NCBI GenBank assembly: GCA_001873995.1
Contig: MNVR01000021.1
Coordinates: forward strand, 27,922-91,921
DNA from: Candidatus Phelpsiimicrobium noxiivivens
Lineage (GTDB): Bacteria; Omnitrophota; Gorgyraeia; Velamenicoccales; Velamenicoccaceae
Length of the DNA stretch: 64,000 nucleotides
Reading direction: 5' to 3'
In this document: in pieces, positions 48,719-59,152 of the stretch
Layout of the letters: each line of letters opens with the position of its first letter
Numbering within the stretch: position 1 is the first letter of the stretch
Notes under the pieces: model-generated
Told to the model about the DNA's origin: nothing
Seen by the model: only the letters and a program-made list of their open reading frames with translations
The model's database searches: none
Translations under genes and position numbers: made by a program

Positions 48719-48831
48719 CCCTCGCCTAAACGCTTGCGAACTTTAAGCTATTCCGCTTAAAGTTCACTTACGCAGGCTTCGGGATTAACTTTGCAGGGAA
48801 GAAAAACCTACAATATACAAAGTTAAGGAGG
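48719..48831 (+). promoter_or_regulatory. Family B leader element of metK
   Basis: CCCTCGCC...GGCTTCGGGA basal stem; central hairpin GAACTTTAAGC (48738-48748) with GCTTAAAGTTC (48755-48765); last hairpin AACTTTG (48787-48793) with CAAAGTT (48818-48824) around GGGAAGAAAAACCTACAATA. AAGGAGG (48825-48831) follows. It has no SAM-riboswitch consensus. Confidence 0.85.
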
Positions 48832-48838
48832 CATCACA

Positions 48839-50005
48839 ATGAGTCAGCAAAGAAAATTCTTCTTCGCGTCTGAATCCGTGGGCGAAGGCCATCCGGACAA
48901 GGTCTGCGATCAGATATCCGACGCGGTTCTGGATGCTGTTCTATCAGGTGATAAAAAAGGCCGTGTCGCGTGTGAAACATACATCACAATGGGTTTAGTC
49001 GTCGTTGGCGGTGAGATCACGACCCAAAGCTACATAGATGTGCCTAAATTGGTGCGTGATGTGGTTAAGGCAATAGGATACACTCATCCTAAATACGGAT
49101 TTGATTATCACACGTGCGCGATCTTGAACGCGATAAATAAACAATCACCGGATATCTCTCAGGGTGTTGATGCCGGCGGCGCCGGCGACCAGGGGATCAT
49201 GATCGGCTATGCTATAGATGAGACCCCGGAATTGATGCCGCTGTCTTTGATGCTCGCGCATAAACTTGTGCGGCGATTCGCGGAAGTGCGCGACAAGGGT
49301 ATTTTGAAGTATTTGGGGCCTGATTGTAAGTCGCAGGTGACCGTGGAATACGATAATGGTAAGCCTAAGCGTGTTGAGAATGTTGTTCTTGCCTGTCAGC
49401 ACACCGAGGATATATTGGATCAAACAGGGCATAAGATCACAAAGGCCGCGCGCGAAGAGATGATAAAAGTTGTGGCTGATCCAATTTTAAAAGGTCTAAC
49501 GGATAAGAATACAAAATATTTTGTGAACGAGACGGGTAAGTTCGTTGTCGGTGGGCCGCAGTCTGACACAGGAATGACGGGCCGCAAGATCATCGTGGAT
49601 ACGTACGGCGGACGCACCGCGCATGGCGGCGGCGCGTTTTCAGGCAAGGATCCCAGCAAGGTTGACCGTTCGGCGACTTATATGGCGCGCTATGTGGCCA
49701 AAAATATTGTTGCGGCAGGCCTGGCTCGCGAGTGTTTCATTCAGCTGGCTTATTGTATAGGTGTAGCTGAGCCGGTCAATGTCTTTATTGATACCTATGG
49801 CACTGGCGTTATTGCCGATGAAAAACTTGAGAAGGCAGCGCGCAGGATCTTTGACCTTACGCCTAAAGGCATAATTGAAGTTTTGGATCTGTTAAAACCG
49901 AAATATTTAAAGACCGCTTGTTACGGCCATTTCGGCAGGCACGAAGATTCTTTCACTTGGGAAAAAACAGACAAGGTAGAGGCTTTAAAAAAAGAAATCA
50001 AATAG
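48839..50005 (+). CDS. metK: S-adenosylmethionine synthetase
   Basis: A 388-residue MetK with G-H-P-D-K-x-x-D near residue 17, G-A-G-D-Q-G-I-M around 115 and G-G-G-A-F-S-G-K-D near 263. It makes SAM from ATP and methionine. The next gene, ahcY, recycles the SAH product. The leader is a family B element. Confidence 0.96.
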   Translation: MSQQRKFFFASESVGEGHPDKVCDQISDAVLDAVLSGDKKGRVACETYITMGLVVVGGEITTQSYIDVPKLVRDVVKAIGYTHPKYGFDYHTCAILNAINKQSPDISQGVDAGGAGDQGIMIGYAIDETPELMPLSLMLAHKLVRRFAEVRDKGILKYLGPDCKSQVTVEYDNGKPKRVENVVLACQHTEDILDQTGHKITKAAREEMIKVVADPILKGLTDKNTKYFVNETGKFVVGGPQSDTGMTGRKIIVDTYGGRTAHGGGAFSGKDPSKVDRSATYMARYVAKNIVAAGLARECFIQLAYCIGVAEPVNVFIDTYGTGVIADEKLEKAARRIFDLTPKGIIEVLDLLKPKYLKTACYGHFGRHEDSFTWEKTDKVEALKKEIK

Positions 50006-50016
50006 AAAAATTACTT

Positions 50017-51331
<1,315 letters not shown>

Positions 51332-51338
51332 GGGAATG

Positions 51339-51442
51339 CCCCTTGCTTAAGCACTTGTAAATTTCACGGACGTTAAATTTACTGCGTAAGCTTAGGGGTT
51401 CATTTCGCAAGGAATAAGCCTGTATATAGCGAAACGAAGGAG
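51339..51442 (+). promoter_or_regulatory. Family B leader element of pfkA
   Basis: CCCCTTGCTTA pairs with TAAGCTTAGGGG, a compensatory variant of the usual GCCT/AGGC. Central hairpin GTAAATTT (51357-51364) with AAATTTAC (51375-51382). Last hairpin TTTCGC (51403-51408) with GCGAAA (51429-51434). AAGGAG (51437-51442) follows. Confidence 0.82.
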
Positions 51443-51453
51443 ATGGGGACGTG

Positions 51454-52419
51454 ATGACTATTAAGCGCGTAGGTGTATTGACTTCCGGGGGTGACGCGCC
51501 TGGCATGAACGCGGCTATCAGGGGCGTTGTGCGCACGGCTTACGCGCGTAAGATAGAAGTCTATGGTATATTTCGGGGTTACGCCGGGCTTTTGAACGAC
51601 GAGATAAAACCTTTAACGCATCGCTCTGTGTCTAATATAGTCAACAGGGGCGGCACAATTTTAAAGACTTCACGTTGCGCTGAATTCATGACCAAAGACG
51701 GCCAGAAGCGGGCTGTTGAGATATTGCAGCGTAATAGTATAAACGCGGTTGTAGTTATCGGAGGAGACGGGAGTTATCGCGGAGCGCTCGCTTTAAGTAA
51801 GGATTGGAATATACCTTGCGTAGGTGTCCCGGGGACTATTGATAATGATCTAAACGGAACAGACAGGACCATTGGTTCCGATACCGCGATAGAAACCGCC
51901 TTAAGCGCTATTGACAAGATAAAAGATACTGTTAATTCCATGGAGCGTATTTTTGTCGTAGAGATCATGGGCCGCAGTTGTGGATATATCGCTTTAAAAG
52001 TTGCTTTAGCCGGCGGGGCAGAGCAGGTATTGATACCTGAGGTAAAATTTGATATATCGGATATATGCCATGAGATAACTGAAGGATACATTCGTGGTAA
52101 AGCCAGTTGGATAATCGTGACCGCGGAAGGCGCTATCAAGGCTGATGAATTGGCCAAAAAGATTTCAGATATAACTGACCTTGAGACGCGGGTCGTAGTG
52201 TTGGGCCACGTGCAACGCGGCGGCTCGCCTACGGCAGAGGACAGAGTGCTTGGCGGACGATTAGGCAACGCGGCTGTAGACCTTCTTATGAAGGGCGTCA
52301 GCGGCAAAGCTGTGGGTGTTGTCTGTGATAAAATAAACGTGGTTGATCTTGAAGCGGCGTGTGAGCCTATTAAGATAGATGTTTATGAAGATCTTCGGCT
52401 TATTAAGTTGTTAACGTGA
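51454..52419 (+). CDS. pfkA: ATP-dependent 6-phosphofructokinase
   Basis: A 321-residue PFK: T-S-G-G-D-A-P-G-M-N near residue 9, G-G-D-G-S-Y around 102 and P-G-T-I-D-N-D near 122. Glycines at the two positions that distinguish donors indicate ATP rather than pyrophosphate. The start could be ATG 51454 or the adjacent GTG 51451, which is better spaced (8 nt) from AAGGAG. The aldolase follows, so the glycolytic steps are adjacent. Confidence 0.93.
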   Translation: MTIKRVGVLTSGGDAPGMNAAIRGVVRTAYARKIEVYGIFRGYAGLLNDEIKPLTHRSVSNIVNRGGTILKTSRCAEFMTKDGQKRAVEILQRNSINAVVVIGGDGSYRGALALSKDWNIPCVGVPGTIDNDLNGTDRTIGSDTAIETALSAIDKIKDTVNSMERIFVVEIMGRSCGYIALKVALAGGAEQVLIPEVKFDISDICHEITEGYIRGKASWIIVTAEGAIKADELAKKISDITDLETRVVVLGHVQRGGSPTAEDRVLGGRLGNAAVDLLMKGVSGKAVGVVCDKINVVDLEAACEPIKIDVYEDLRLIKLLT

Positions 52420-52420
52420 T

Positions 52421-52574
52421 CCCTTGCCTAAACGCTTGTCCATTTTAAGCTATTCCGCTTAAAATGGACTACGCAGGCTGCACCCCGGCTGATAAGGAAT
52501 GTCGGGTGCGCCCTTTCTGGGCTGCGGGATAATTTTGTAGAGAATAGTTATCTACAATATGCAAAATTAAGGAG
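52421..52574 (+). promoter_or_regulatory. Family B leader of the aldolase gene with a family A copy inside
   Basis: Central hairpin GTCCATTTTAAGC (52438-52450) with GCTTAAAATGGAC (52457-52469). The right basal strand is split: a family A-like pair, CACCCCGGC (52481-52489) with GTCGGGTG (52501-52508) and CGCCC-TTTCT-GGGC (52509-52522), lies between GGCTGC and GCGGGA. Last hairpin AATTTTG (52531-52537) with CAAAATT (52562-52568), inner TGTAGA/TCTACA. AAGGAG follows (52569-52574). The element begins right after the pfkA stop. Confidence 0.85.
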
Positions 52575-52580
52575 TGGTAA

Positions 52581-53894
52581 ATGGAAAATAAACAGATAGA
52601 TTTTTTAGTCGCGGATGTAGTAGTAGGAACGGATATTAAAAAGAAAGAAGATGCCATTAACGCGATATGGGGCGAAGCGAAAGCAAACGGCGTTTATCCA
52701 GCCTCCATCCACGGCCTATATAAAGCGCGCGGTGAAGGTAAATGCGGTGGTTTTACCGTGCCTGCTATGAATCTGCGCTCATTAACTTATTATTTGGCGC
52801 GCGCGATATTCCGGCAGGCAACCGCGCGTAATGCAGGTGCTTTTATTTTTGAGATAGCGCGTTCTGAAATGGGTTACACTGGCCAGAAACCGCTTGAGTA
52901 TACTAGCGTGATATTGGCCGCTGCTTTGCGCGAGGGGTATAAAGGCCCTGTGTTCATACAAGGCGACCACTTTCAGGTGAATGCCAAAAGTTATAAAGAA
53001 GATCCAAAAGCTGAAGTTGATGGATTGAAGAAATTGATAAAAGAATCTATAGACGCGGGTTTTTACAACATAGATATTGATAGTTCCACCGTGGTGGATC
53101 TTGCGAAGACAGACCTTTTAGAACAGCAGAAGCTTAATTCAGAGATATGCGCTGAATTGACGGCGTATATCCGCGGCCTGCAGCCTAAAGGCGTGAATGT
53201 TTCAGTGGGCGGCGAGATAGGTGAGGTTGGAAGCAGGAATTCAACACCCGAAGATCTCAGGGCTTTTATGAAGCTTTATCTGGCAGCGTTGCCCAAGGGT
53301 GTTGATGGCATCTCGAAAATAAGCGTCCAGACAGGCACAAGCCATGGCGGGACTGTTCTTGCCGACGGCAGTATCGCGAAAGTGACTTTAGATTTTAACA
53401 CGTTAAAGAGTATATCGGCAGTAGCAAAGGCTGATTTTAAAATGGCTGGCGCGGTGCAACACGGGGCTTCAACCTTGCCTGAAGATGAGTTCCATAAATT
53501 TCCAGGAGTTGATACGGCGGAAGTGCATTTGGCGACGCAATTTCAGAACATGGTGCTTGATAGTAAGCTTTTTCCCAAGGACCTTAAAAAGAAGATATAT
53601 GACTGGCTGAAAGTAGAGGCTAAAAATGAATTCAAGCCCGGTATGACAGACGAGCAGTTTTTCTATAAGTCCAGAAAAAAAGCCCTTGGGCCTTTTAAGA
53701 AAGATATAATGAGCATCAAAGATAACGAGAAGATCGCTGCTGAAGTAGAAAAGAAGTTCGGGTTTCTCTTTGATCAGCTGAATATAAAGGATACGGCTAA
53801 ACTCACTAAGAAATTTATCAAAGAGCAGAACATTAAAAGGCATTTTGAGCTGGTTCATGATAAAAAGGCTGAGGCCTTTGAGGGGGATGATTAA
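52581..53894 (+). CDS. Class II fructose-bisphosphate aldolase-family protein
   Basis: A 437-residue long-form class II aldolase-like protein. The G-D-H segment near residue 126 and the H-G-A-S and H-G-G segments further on are candidate zinc and substrate residues of the family; D-I-D-S-S follows the GDH motif. It has a charged helical C-terminal extension of about 100 residues beyond the barrel. Placement after pfkA supports fructose-1,6-bisphosphate cleavage, though a tagatose-bisphosphate or related substrate is possible. Confidence 0.82.
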   Translation: MENKQIDFLVADVVVGTDIKKKEDAINAIWGEAKANGVYPASIHGLYKARGEGKCGGFTVPAMNLRSLTYYLARAIFRQATARNAGAFIFEIARSEMGYTGQKPLEYTSVILAAALREGYKGPVFIQGDHFQVNAKSYKEDPKAEVDGLKKLIKESIDAGFYNIDIDSSTVVDLAKTDLLEQQKLNSEICAELTAYIRGLQPKGVNVSVGGEIGEVGSRNSTPEDLRAFMKLYLAALPKGVDGISKISVQTGTSHGGTVLADGSIAKVTLDFNTLKSISAVAKADFKMAGAVQHGASTLPEDEFHKFPGVDTAEVHLATQFQNMVLDSKLFPKDLKKKIYDWLKVEAKNEFKPGMTDEQFFYKSRKKALGPFKKDIMSIKDNEKIAAEVEKKFGFLFDQLNIKDTAKLTKKFIKEQNIKRHFELVHDKKAEAFEGDD

Positions 53895-53909
53895 AAAATA
53901 CTCTTAAGA

Positions 53910-54002
53910 CCCCTTGCCTGAACGCTTCAAAATTCCCTTCTATAATTTTTGAAGCAGGCTTCGGGGTTAATTTTGCAAGGAAGGACTGTATATGACAAAA
54001 TT
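53910..54002 (+). promoter_or_regulatory. Family B element at the ilvD start, overlapping the coding region
   Basis: Basal CCCCTTGCCT with AGGCTTCGGGG; central hairpin CTTCAAAATT (53925-53934) with ATTTTTGAAG (53945-53954); last hairpin AATTTTG (53969-53975) with CAAAATT (53996-54002). Here the ribosome site AAGGAAGG (53977-53984) and the ATG (53992) lie in the loop, and the 3' arm encodes ilvD codons 2-4. Confidence 0.8.
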
Positions 54003-55653
54003 AAGATCTGATGCCATTAAAAAAGGCGTTGAGCGGGTTCCGCACAGGGCGTTATTACATGCTACCGGCATTTCGCGCAGCGGCCTTTCTAAACCTTTTA
54101 TCGCGGTCGCCACAAGTTTTAATGATATTATTCCTGGCCATATTGGCATGAGGGACTTGGAGCGTTTTATTGAGCGCGGTGTGTGCGCCGGAGGCGGCGT
54201 GCCTTTTTTCTTTGGCATTCCCGGGATTTGTGATGGCATTGCTATGGGGCATCCGGGTATGCGTTATCCTTTGGCGCTGCGCGAGCTCATCGCGGACTCC
54301 ATAGAATGTTTTGTCAACGCGCACGCGCTTGATGGCTTAGTTTGCCTGACTAATTGCGACAAGATAACTCCTGGCATGCTGATGGCTGCCGCTAGGTTGA
54401 ATGTTCCGACTATTCTGGTGACAGCAGGGCCTATGTTATCGGGCCGCTATAAGAATAAAAGATTATCTCTCGTAGGAGATGCTTTTGAAGTGGTTGGGCG
54501 TTTTAAGAGAGGTGAGATCACGGAAACCGATCTGGGGTGTTTTGAAATGGAGGCCTGTCCGGGCGCGGGTGCCTGTCAGGGTTTATATACGGCAAACACT
54601 ATGGCTTGTATAACTGAGGCCATGGGCATGTCTTTGCCTGGTTGCGCCACAGCCTTGGCTGTTTCTGCTAAGAAACGCCGCATAGCAGAGGAGTCAGGAG
54701 AAACAATAGTGAGGCTTGTAAAGAAAAATATGACGGTTTCTAAGATCATGACAAAGCGATCTTTTGAAAATGGTATAAAAGTAGATATGGCTTTAGGCGG
54801 CTCCAGCAATACGGTATTGCATCTTTTGGCTATTGCCCGCGAGGCAGGGGTTGATCTGACGCTGCGCGATTTTGATAAGATCAGTAAAAATACGCCCCAT
54901 ATCGTAAGCATGCTGCCAGGCGGTGAGCATTTTATGGAGGATCTGGATTTTTCAGGCGGCATACCGGCCGTGTTGAAGAGTTTAAAGTTAAAGATCAATA
55001 ATGTTATGACAGCGAGCGGTTTGACAACACATCAAATAGCAGATAAGGCGGTGATCAGCGATGAGGAAGTGATAAAATCTATTAAAAATGCGTATCATAA
55101 GGAAGGCGGGATAGCCGTGCTTTTCGGAAATCTCGCGCCTAAAGGGGCCGTTGTTAAACAGTCAGCGGTGAGTGAAAAAATGATGCGCTTTATTGGGCGC
55201 GCGCGTGTATTTGAGTGTGAAGAGGACGCGCAAAAAGCTATACTATCCGGCTCTATTAAATCCGGGGATTGCGTGGTTATCCGTTATGAAGGCCCTAAGG
55301 GCGGGCCTGGTATGCGCGAGATGTTGGCGCCTACAGCGGCAATTGTTGGCATGGGCCTGGCGGATAGTGTTGCCCTTATTACTGACGGAAGATTTTCAGG
55401 CGGGACGCGCGGCTGTTGCATCGGCCATATCGCTCCTGAGGCTGTTGCGGGTGGGCCTATAGCGGCAGTTAAAGAAGGCGACCGTATTTTAATAGACCTG
55501 CCTAAGCGCGGATTAGAGTTGAAGGTCACGGATAAAGAATTGAAAGCAAGATTAAAGAGAGCAAAAGTTCCGGAGCCGAATGTTAAAAAAGGTTATCTGG
55601 TCCGTTATTCACAAATGGTTTCAGGCGCGGATGAGGGAGCGGTGTTAAAATAG
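53992..55653 (+). CDS. ilvD: Dihydroxy-acid dehydratase
   Basis: A 553-residue IlvD. Iron-sulfur cysteines occur in L-T-N-C-D-K near residue 120 and A-C-P-G-A-G-A-C around 187; the C-terminal G-R-F-S-G-G-T-R-G segment is present. It catalyses the third common step of valine and isoleucine synthesis. The R-S-D-A-I-K-K-G-V family start is preceded by M-T-K-L, which comes from the leader element. Confidence 0.95.
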   Translation: MTKLRSDAIKKGVERVPHRALLHATGISRSGLSKPFIAVATSFNDIIPGHIGMRDLERFIERGVCAGGGVPFFFGIPGICDGIAMGHPGMRYPLALRELIADSIECFVNAHALDGLVCLTNCDKITPGMLMAAARLNVPTILVTAGPMLSGRYKNKRLSLVGDAFEVVGRFKRGEITETDLGCFEMEACPGAGACQGLYTANTMACITEAMGMSLPGCATALAVSAKKRRIAEESGETIVRLVKKNMTVSKIMTKRSFENGIKVDMALGGSSNTVLHLLAIAREAGVDLTLRDFDKISKNTPHIVSMLPGGEHFMEDLDFSGGIPAVLKSLKLKINNVMTASGLTTHQIADKAVISDEEVIKSIKNAYHKEGGIAVLFGNLAPKGAVVKQSAVSEKMMRFIGRARVFECEEDAQKAILSGSIKSGDCVVIRYEGPKGGPGMREMLAPTAAIVGMGLADSVALITDGRFSGGTRGCCIGHIAPEAVAGGPIAAVKEGDRILIDLPKRGLELKVTDKELKARLKRAKVPEPNVKKGYLVRYSQMVSGADEGAVLK

Positions 55654-55691
55654 TAAATAGTAAAAGGCTAAAGATAAAAAATAAACAGATC

Positions 55692-55742
55692 TACAGGAAA
55701 AAGCTCCTCAAACGATACACTAAATAGTCTTCGGAGTTTTCT
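55692..55742 (+). promoter_or_regulatory. Possible ribosome-site-masking hairpin before ilvB
   Basis: GGAAAAAGCTCC on the left can pair with GGAGTTTTCT on the right (one bulge). The right arm holds the GGAG ribosome site (55733-55736), 6 nt before the ATG. The stem is short. Confidence 0.45.
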
Positions 55743-57416
55743 ATGGCTATTATGACTGGCGCGCAAATATTGATAGAGTCATTGCTTAAAGAGGGCGTTG
55801 AGGTGATGTTCGGTTACCCCGGAGGGGTCGTCCTTCCTATATTTGACGTGCTTTATGATTCTAAATTGAAGTTCATATTAACGCGGCATGAGCAGGGCGC
55901 GGCCCACGCGGCTGACGGTTACGCGCGTGTCACAGGCAAAGTTGGAGTATGTCTTTCAACTTCCGGGCCTGGCGCCACTAATCTGGTGACGGGTATTGCC
56001 AATGCCTATATGGATTCTATCCCTATGGTCGCTATCACAGGCCAGGTTAAGACCTTTCTTATAGGTAACGATGCTTTTCAGGAATCAGATGTGACCGGTA
56101 TCACGCGGTCCATAACTAAGCATAATTATCTCGTAAAGGACGTAACAGAATTAGCTAAGACGATCCGTGAGGCTTTTTATATCGCTTCAACAGGCAGGCC
56201 CGGCCCTGTGGTTATAGATCTGCCCGTTGATGTGCAGCAGGCAAGAACAGAGTTTATTTGGCCTAAGACTGTGGAGATACGCTCGTATCAACCTACCCTT
56301 GAGGGCCATGCCGGACAGATCAAAAAAGCGGCTAAGCTTATAGAGCGTTCCACCAGGCCTGTCATATATGTAGGCGGCGGCATTATTACGTCTGGCGCGT
56401 CAGGAGAACTCATGGCGATGGCTGAAAAGATACAGTCACCGGTGACCATGACTTTTATGGGATTGGGTAGTTTTCCTATGACGCATCCGTTGTGTTTGGG
56501 TATGTTGGGTATGCATGGAACAGCTTACGCGAACCACGCCATAATGGGATCAGACCTGATACTTGCCGTGGGCGCTCGTTTTGACGATCGCGTGACAGGC
56601 CGCATTGATGCTTTCGCGCCGCGCGCGAAGATTATCCATGTGGATATTGATCCGACGTCTATAAGTAAAAATATCCGCGTTGATGTGCCTATTGTAGGTG
56701 ACGCTAAAAAAGTGTTGTCAGAGATATTTAGGTTTATCAGAAAATCTCCCGATACGGGTAAATGGCTGTATACTGTTGAAAAATGGAAACAAGATCATCC
56801 ACTTTTTTACAAGAGAGATGAAAAACTCAGGCCTCAGTACGTTATTGAACAGATCTATGAAGCCACGAATGGTGAAGCGGTCATAGCGACCGAAGTGGGC
56901 CAGAATCAGATGTGGTCATGCCAATGGTATAAGCATAGTATTCCGCGCCATTGGATCTCAAGCGGCGGCTTGGGGACTATGGGATTTGGTTTTCCAGCGG
57001 CTATCGGAGCGCAGGTAGGCGCGCCCGGCAAGATCGTCTTTGATATCGCCGGAGACGGCTCTATACAGATGAACATTCAGGAGCTATCAACGGCAGTAAA
57101 TAATAAATTGCCAGTCAAGATAGCTATTTTGAATAATGGATATTTAGGGATGGTTCGGCAGTGGCAGGAGCTTTTTTATAAAAAGAGGTATTCTTCCACG
57201 CCTTTGAAAAATCCTGATTTTGTGAAGCTAGCCGAGGCATATGGCGCCAAGGGTATTCGCATCGCAAAAAAAGAGGACGTGGCCGCGGCTATCAAAGAGG
57301 CCATTGCCACGCCTAATGTGGTGGTCATGGACTTTGTAGTGGAACCTGAAGAGAACGTTTATCCCATGGTTCCTGCTGGTGAGGCGCTTAATCGTATGAT
57401 GGATGGGATGGCGTAG
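55743..57416 (+). CDS. ilvB: Acetolactate synthase, large subunit
   Basis: A 557-residue TPP enzyme: catalytic E in R-H-E-Q-G-A-A-H near residue 50, G-D-G-S-I-Q-M-N around 440 followed by N-N-G-Y-L-G-M-V. It condenses pyruvate to acetolactate or acetohydroxybutyrate. The pyruvate could come from PorCDAB. The small subunit follows after 40 nt of AT-rich repeats. Confidence 0.95.
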   Translation: MAIMTGAQILIESLLKEGVEVMFGYPGGVVLPIFDVLYDSKLKFILTRHEQGAAHAADGYARVTGKVGVCLSTSGPGATNLVTGIANAYMDSIPMVAITGQVKTFLIGNDAFQESDVTGITRSITKHNYLVKDVTELAKTIREAFYIASTGRPGPVVIDLPVDVQQARTEFIWPKTVEIRSYQPTLEGHAGQIKKAAKLIERSTRPVIYVGGGIITSGASGELMAMAEKIQSPVTMTFMGLGSFPMTHPLCLGMLGMHGTAYANHAIMGSDLILAVGARFDDRVTGRIDAFAPRAKIIHVDIDPTSISKNIRVDVPIVGDAKKVLSEIFRFIRKSPDTGKWLYTVEKWKQDHPLFYKRDEKLRPQYVIEQIYEATNGEAVIATEVGQNQMWSCQWYKHSIPRHWISSGGLGTMGFGFPAAIGAQVGAPGKIVFDIAGDGSIQMNIQELSTAVNNKLPVKIAILNNGYLGMVRQWQELFYKKRYSSTPLKNPDFVKLAEAYGAKGIRIAKKEDVAAAIKEAIATPNVVVMDFVVEPEENVYPMVPAGEALNRMMDGMA

Positions 57417-57456
57417 GTTAGTTTATAGTATATAGTTTATAGCTAATGGGTAAGAT

Positions 57457-57960
57457 ATGAAACATACTATTTCTATACTGGTAGAAAATAAATTTGGAGT
57501 CTTGGCGCGCGTGGCAGGGCTTTTTAGCGCCCGCGGCTACAATATTGATTCTTTGACGGTTTCCGAGACACAAGACAAAACGATCTCGCGCATGACCGTG
57601 GTAGTTAATGCCGAGGACGAAAAGATCTTAGAGCAGATAAAAAAGCAACTTAATAAACTTATTGATATTATTACCATTGTTGATTATACAAAAAAAGAGT
57701 ATATTGAGCGTGAGCTCGTATTTATTAAGATAGCGGCCGATAAAAATACCCTGCCTTTTATAAAAAAAGTGGTGGATAAGGCAGCAAAGTCAAGTTCGGC
57801 CTCAGGCTTGGCTTGCGCGCGTTTCCTTGAGAAAAAGAGCGATTCAGTTATAGTTGAGTTGGTAGATGACCAGGAGCGCATAAAGAACTTTTTATCGGAA
57901 CTTAAGGATTTAAAAGTTATTGAGGTAGTAAGGTCGGGAAGAATAGCAATAGCAAAATAG
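57457..57960 (+). CDS. ilvN: Acetolactate synthase, small (regulatory) subunit
   Basis: A 167-residue IlvH/IlvN-type subunit: an N-terminal ACT domain with V-x-N-x-x-G-V-L-x-R-V-A-G-L-F-S-x-R-G-Y and a C-terminal domain. The ACT domain usually binds valine for feedback inhibition. The first 90 residues are highly conserved. Confidence 0.94.
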   Translation: MKHTISILVENKFGVLARVAGLFSARGYNIDSLTVSETQDKTISRMTVVVNAEDEKILEQIKKQLNKLIDIITIVDYTKKEYIERELVFIKIAADKNTLPFIKKVVDKAAKSSSASGLACARFLEKKSDSVIVELVDDQERIKNFLSELKDLKVIEVVRSGRIAIAK

Positions 57961-57963
57961 GAA

Positions 57964-58083
57964 TACTTCTTGCTTAAGCACTTGTAATTTTTTGCCAGCA
58001 CGTATGGGCAAAAAATTAACTGCGTAAGCTGCGGAGTTATCTTTGCAAGGGATAGACACTTATAATATACAAAGCTAAGGAGG
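57964..58083 (+). promoter_or_regulatory. Family B leader element of ilvC
   Basis: GCTTA/TAAGC basal variant; central hairpin AATTTTTTGCC (57986-57996) with GGCAAAAAATT (58007-58017); last hairpin CTTTG (58041-58045) with CAAAG (58070-58074) around AAGGGATAGACACTTATAATA. AAGGAGG (58077-58083) is 6 nt before the ATG. The element begins 3 nt after the ilvN stop. Confidence 0.83.
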
Positions 58084-58089
58084 AAGCGC

Positions 58090-59079
58090 ATGAAGATTTA
58101 TTATGACCAGGATGCGGACCTGAAATATCTGCAGGGTAAAAAGATAGCTATCATAGGTTACGGCATACAGGGCCGCGGCCAGTCGCTGTGCCTGCGTGAC
58201 AGCGGTTTGGATGTTATTGTTTCAGAACTTGAGGGCACGCCGAATTATGAGCAGGCCAAGAAAGACGGGTTTACTCCTTTAAAAGTCGCGGATGCTGCCG
58301 CTCAGGCTGATATCATACAGATATTGACGCAGGACCACGTGCAGGCAAAAGTATATGATGAAGCTATCAAGCCTAATTTAAAAAAAGGCAAGGTCCTGGT
58401 ATTTTCACATGGATTTAATATCCGTTTTAAGCAGATAAAGCCTCCGAAGAATATTGATGTTATAATGATAGCGCCTAAAGGGCCTGGAGCTCTTGTGCGC
58501 CGCATGTATGAGGAGGGTAAGGGCGTGCCGTGTTTAGTGGCTATTCATCAGGACGCGTCAGGCAACGCGAAAAATATCGCTTTAGCATATGCCAAAGGTA
58601 TAAAAGGCACGACCGCTGGAGTTATAGAAACGACATTTGCTGAAGAGACAGAAACTGACCTTTTTGGTGAGCAGGTAGTGCTTTGCGGCGGCGTCTCAGA
58701 GCTTATCAAGGCTGGTTTTGATACGTTGGTTGAGGCAGGTTATCAGCCTGAGATAGCGTATTTTGAAGTTTTACATGAGTTGAAGCTTATTACTGATCTT
58801 ATACAGGAGCGCGGCATTTCCGGGATGCGCCGTGGAGTTTCAAATACCGCCTGCTATGGCGATCTTAGCCGCGGCCCGCGCGTGATCAATGCCAGAACGC
58901 GCAAAGAGATGAAGAAAATATTAAAAGAAATAGTAAAAGGTAAGTTCGCCAAGGAGTGGATAGCAGAGAATGAACAAGGCAGGCCGAATTTTGACCGGCT
59001 TTTGGCTGAGGGTGATGATCATCTTATAGAAAAAGTTGGCAAGCAGCTGCGTGATATGATGCCGTGGATGAAAAAATAG
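58090..59079 (+). CDS. ilvC: Ketol-acid reductoisomerase (class I)
   Basis: A 329-residue class I KARI: Rossmann motif I-G-Y-G-I-Q-G near residue 22, A-P-K-G-P-G around 136 and the [11 protein letters not shown] metal motif near 190. The cofactor-specificity loop (about 46-57) reads [12 protein letters not shown], with acidic residues where NADPH-preferring enzymes have Arg and Ser, so it may prefer NADH (inference). Confidence 0.94.
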   Translation: MKIYYDQDADLKYLQGKKIAIIGYGIQGRGQSLCLRDSGLDVIVSELEGTPNYEQAKKDGFTPLKVADAAAQADIIQILTQDHVQAKVYDEAIKPNLKKGKVLVFSHGFNIRFKQIKPPKNIDVIMIAPKGPGALVRRMYEEGKGVPCLVAIHQDASGNAKNIALAYAKGIKGTTAGVIETTFAEETETDLFGEQVVLCGGVSELIKAGFDTLVEAGYQPEIAYFEVLHELKLITDLIQERGISGMRRGVSNTACYGDLSRGPRVINARTRKEMKKILKEIVKGKFAKEWIAENEQGRPNFDRLLAEGDDHLIEKVGKQLRDMMPWMKK

Positions 59080-59152
59080 CAGTTGACGAGTTAGCGAGTA
59101 AATGAGTAAACGAGAAAAAGATTTAAAACTGATTATTTAAAAACTTTTTGTT

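Noticed and set aside
48719..48838. SAM riboswitch before metK
   Set aside because: No SAM-I, SAM-II or other SAM consensus; the same element precedes genes unrelated to methionine, such as pfkA and ferredoxin.
51454..52419. Pyrophosphate-dependent phosphofructokinase
   Set aside because: G-G-D-G and P-G-T-I-D-N-D carry glycines at both donor-determining positions, which fits ATP.
53910..58090. T-box or leader-peptide attenuators before ilv/leu genes
   Set aside because: No T-box sequence, no Leu/Val/Ile-rich leader peptide and no terminator; the structures are family B elements.
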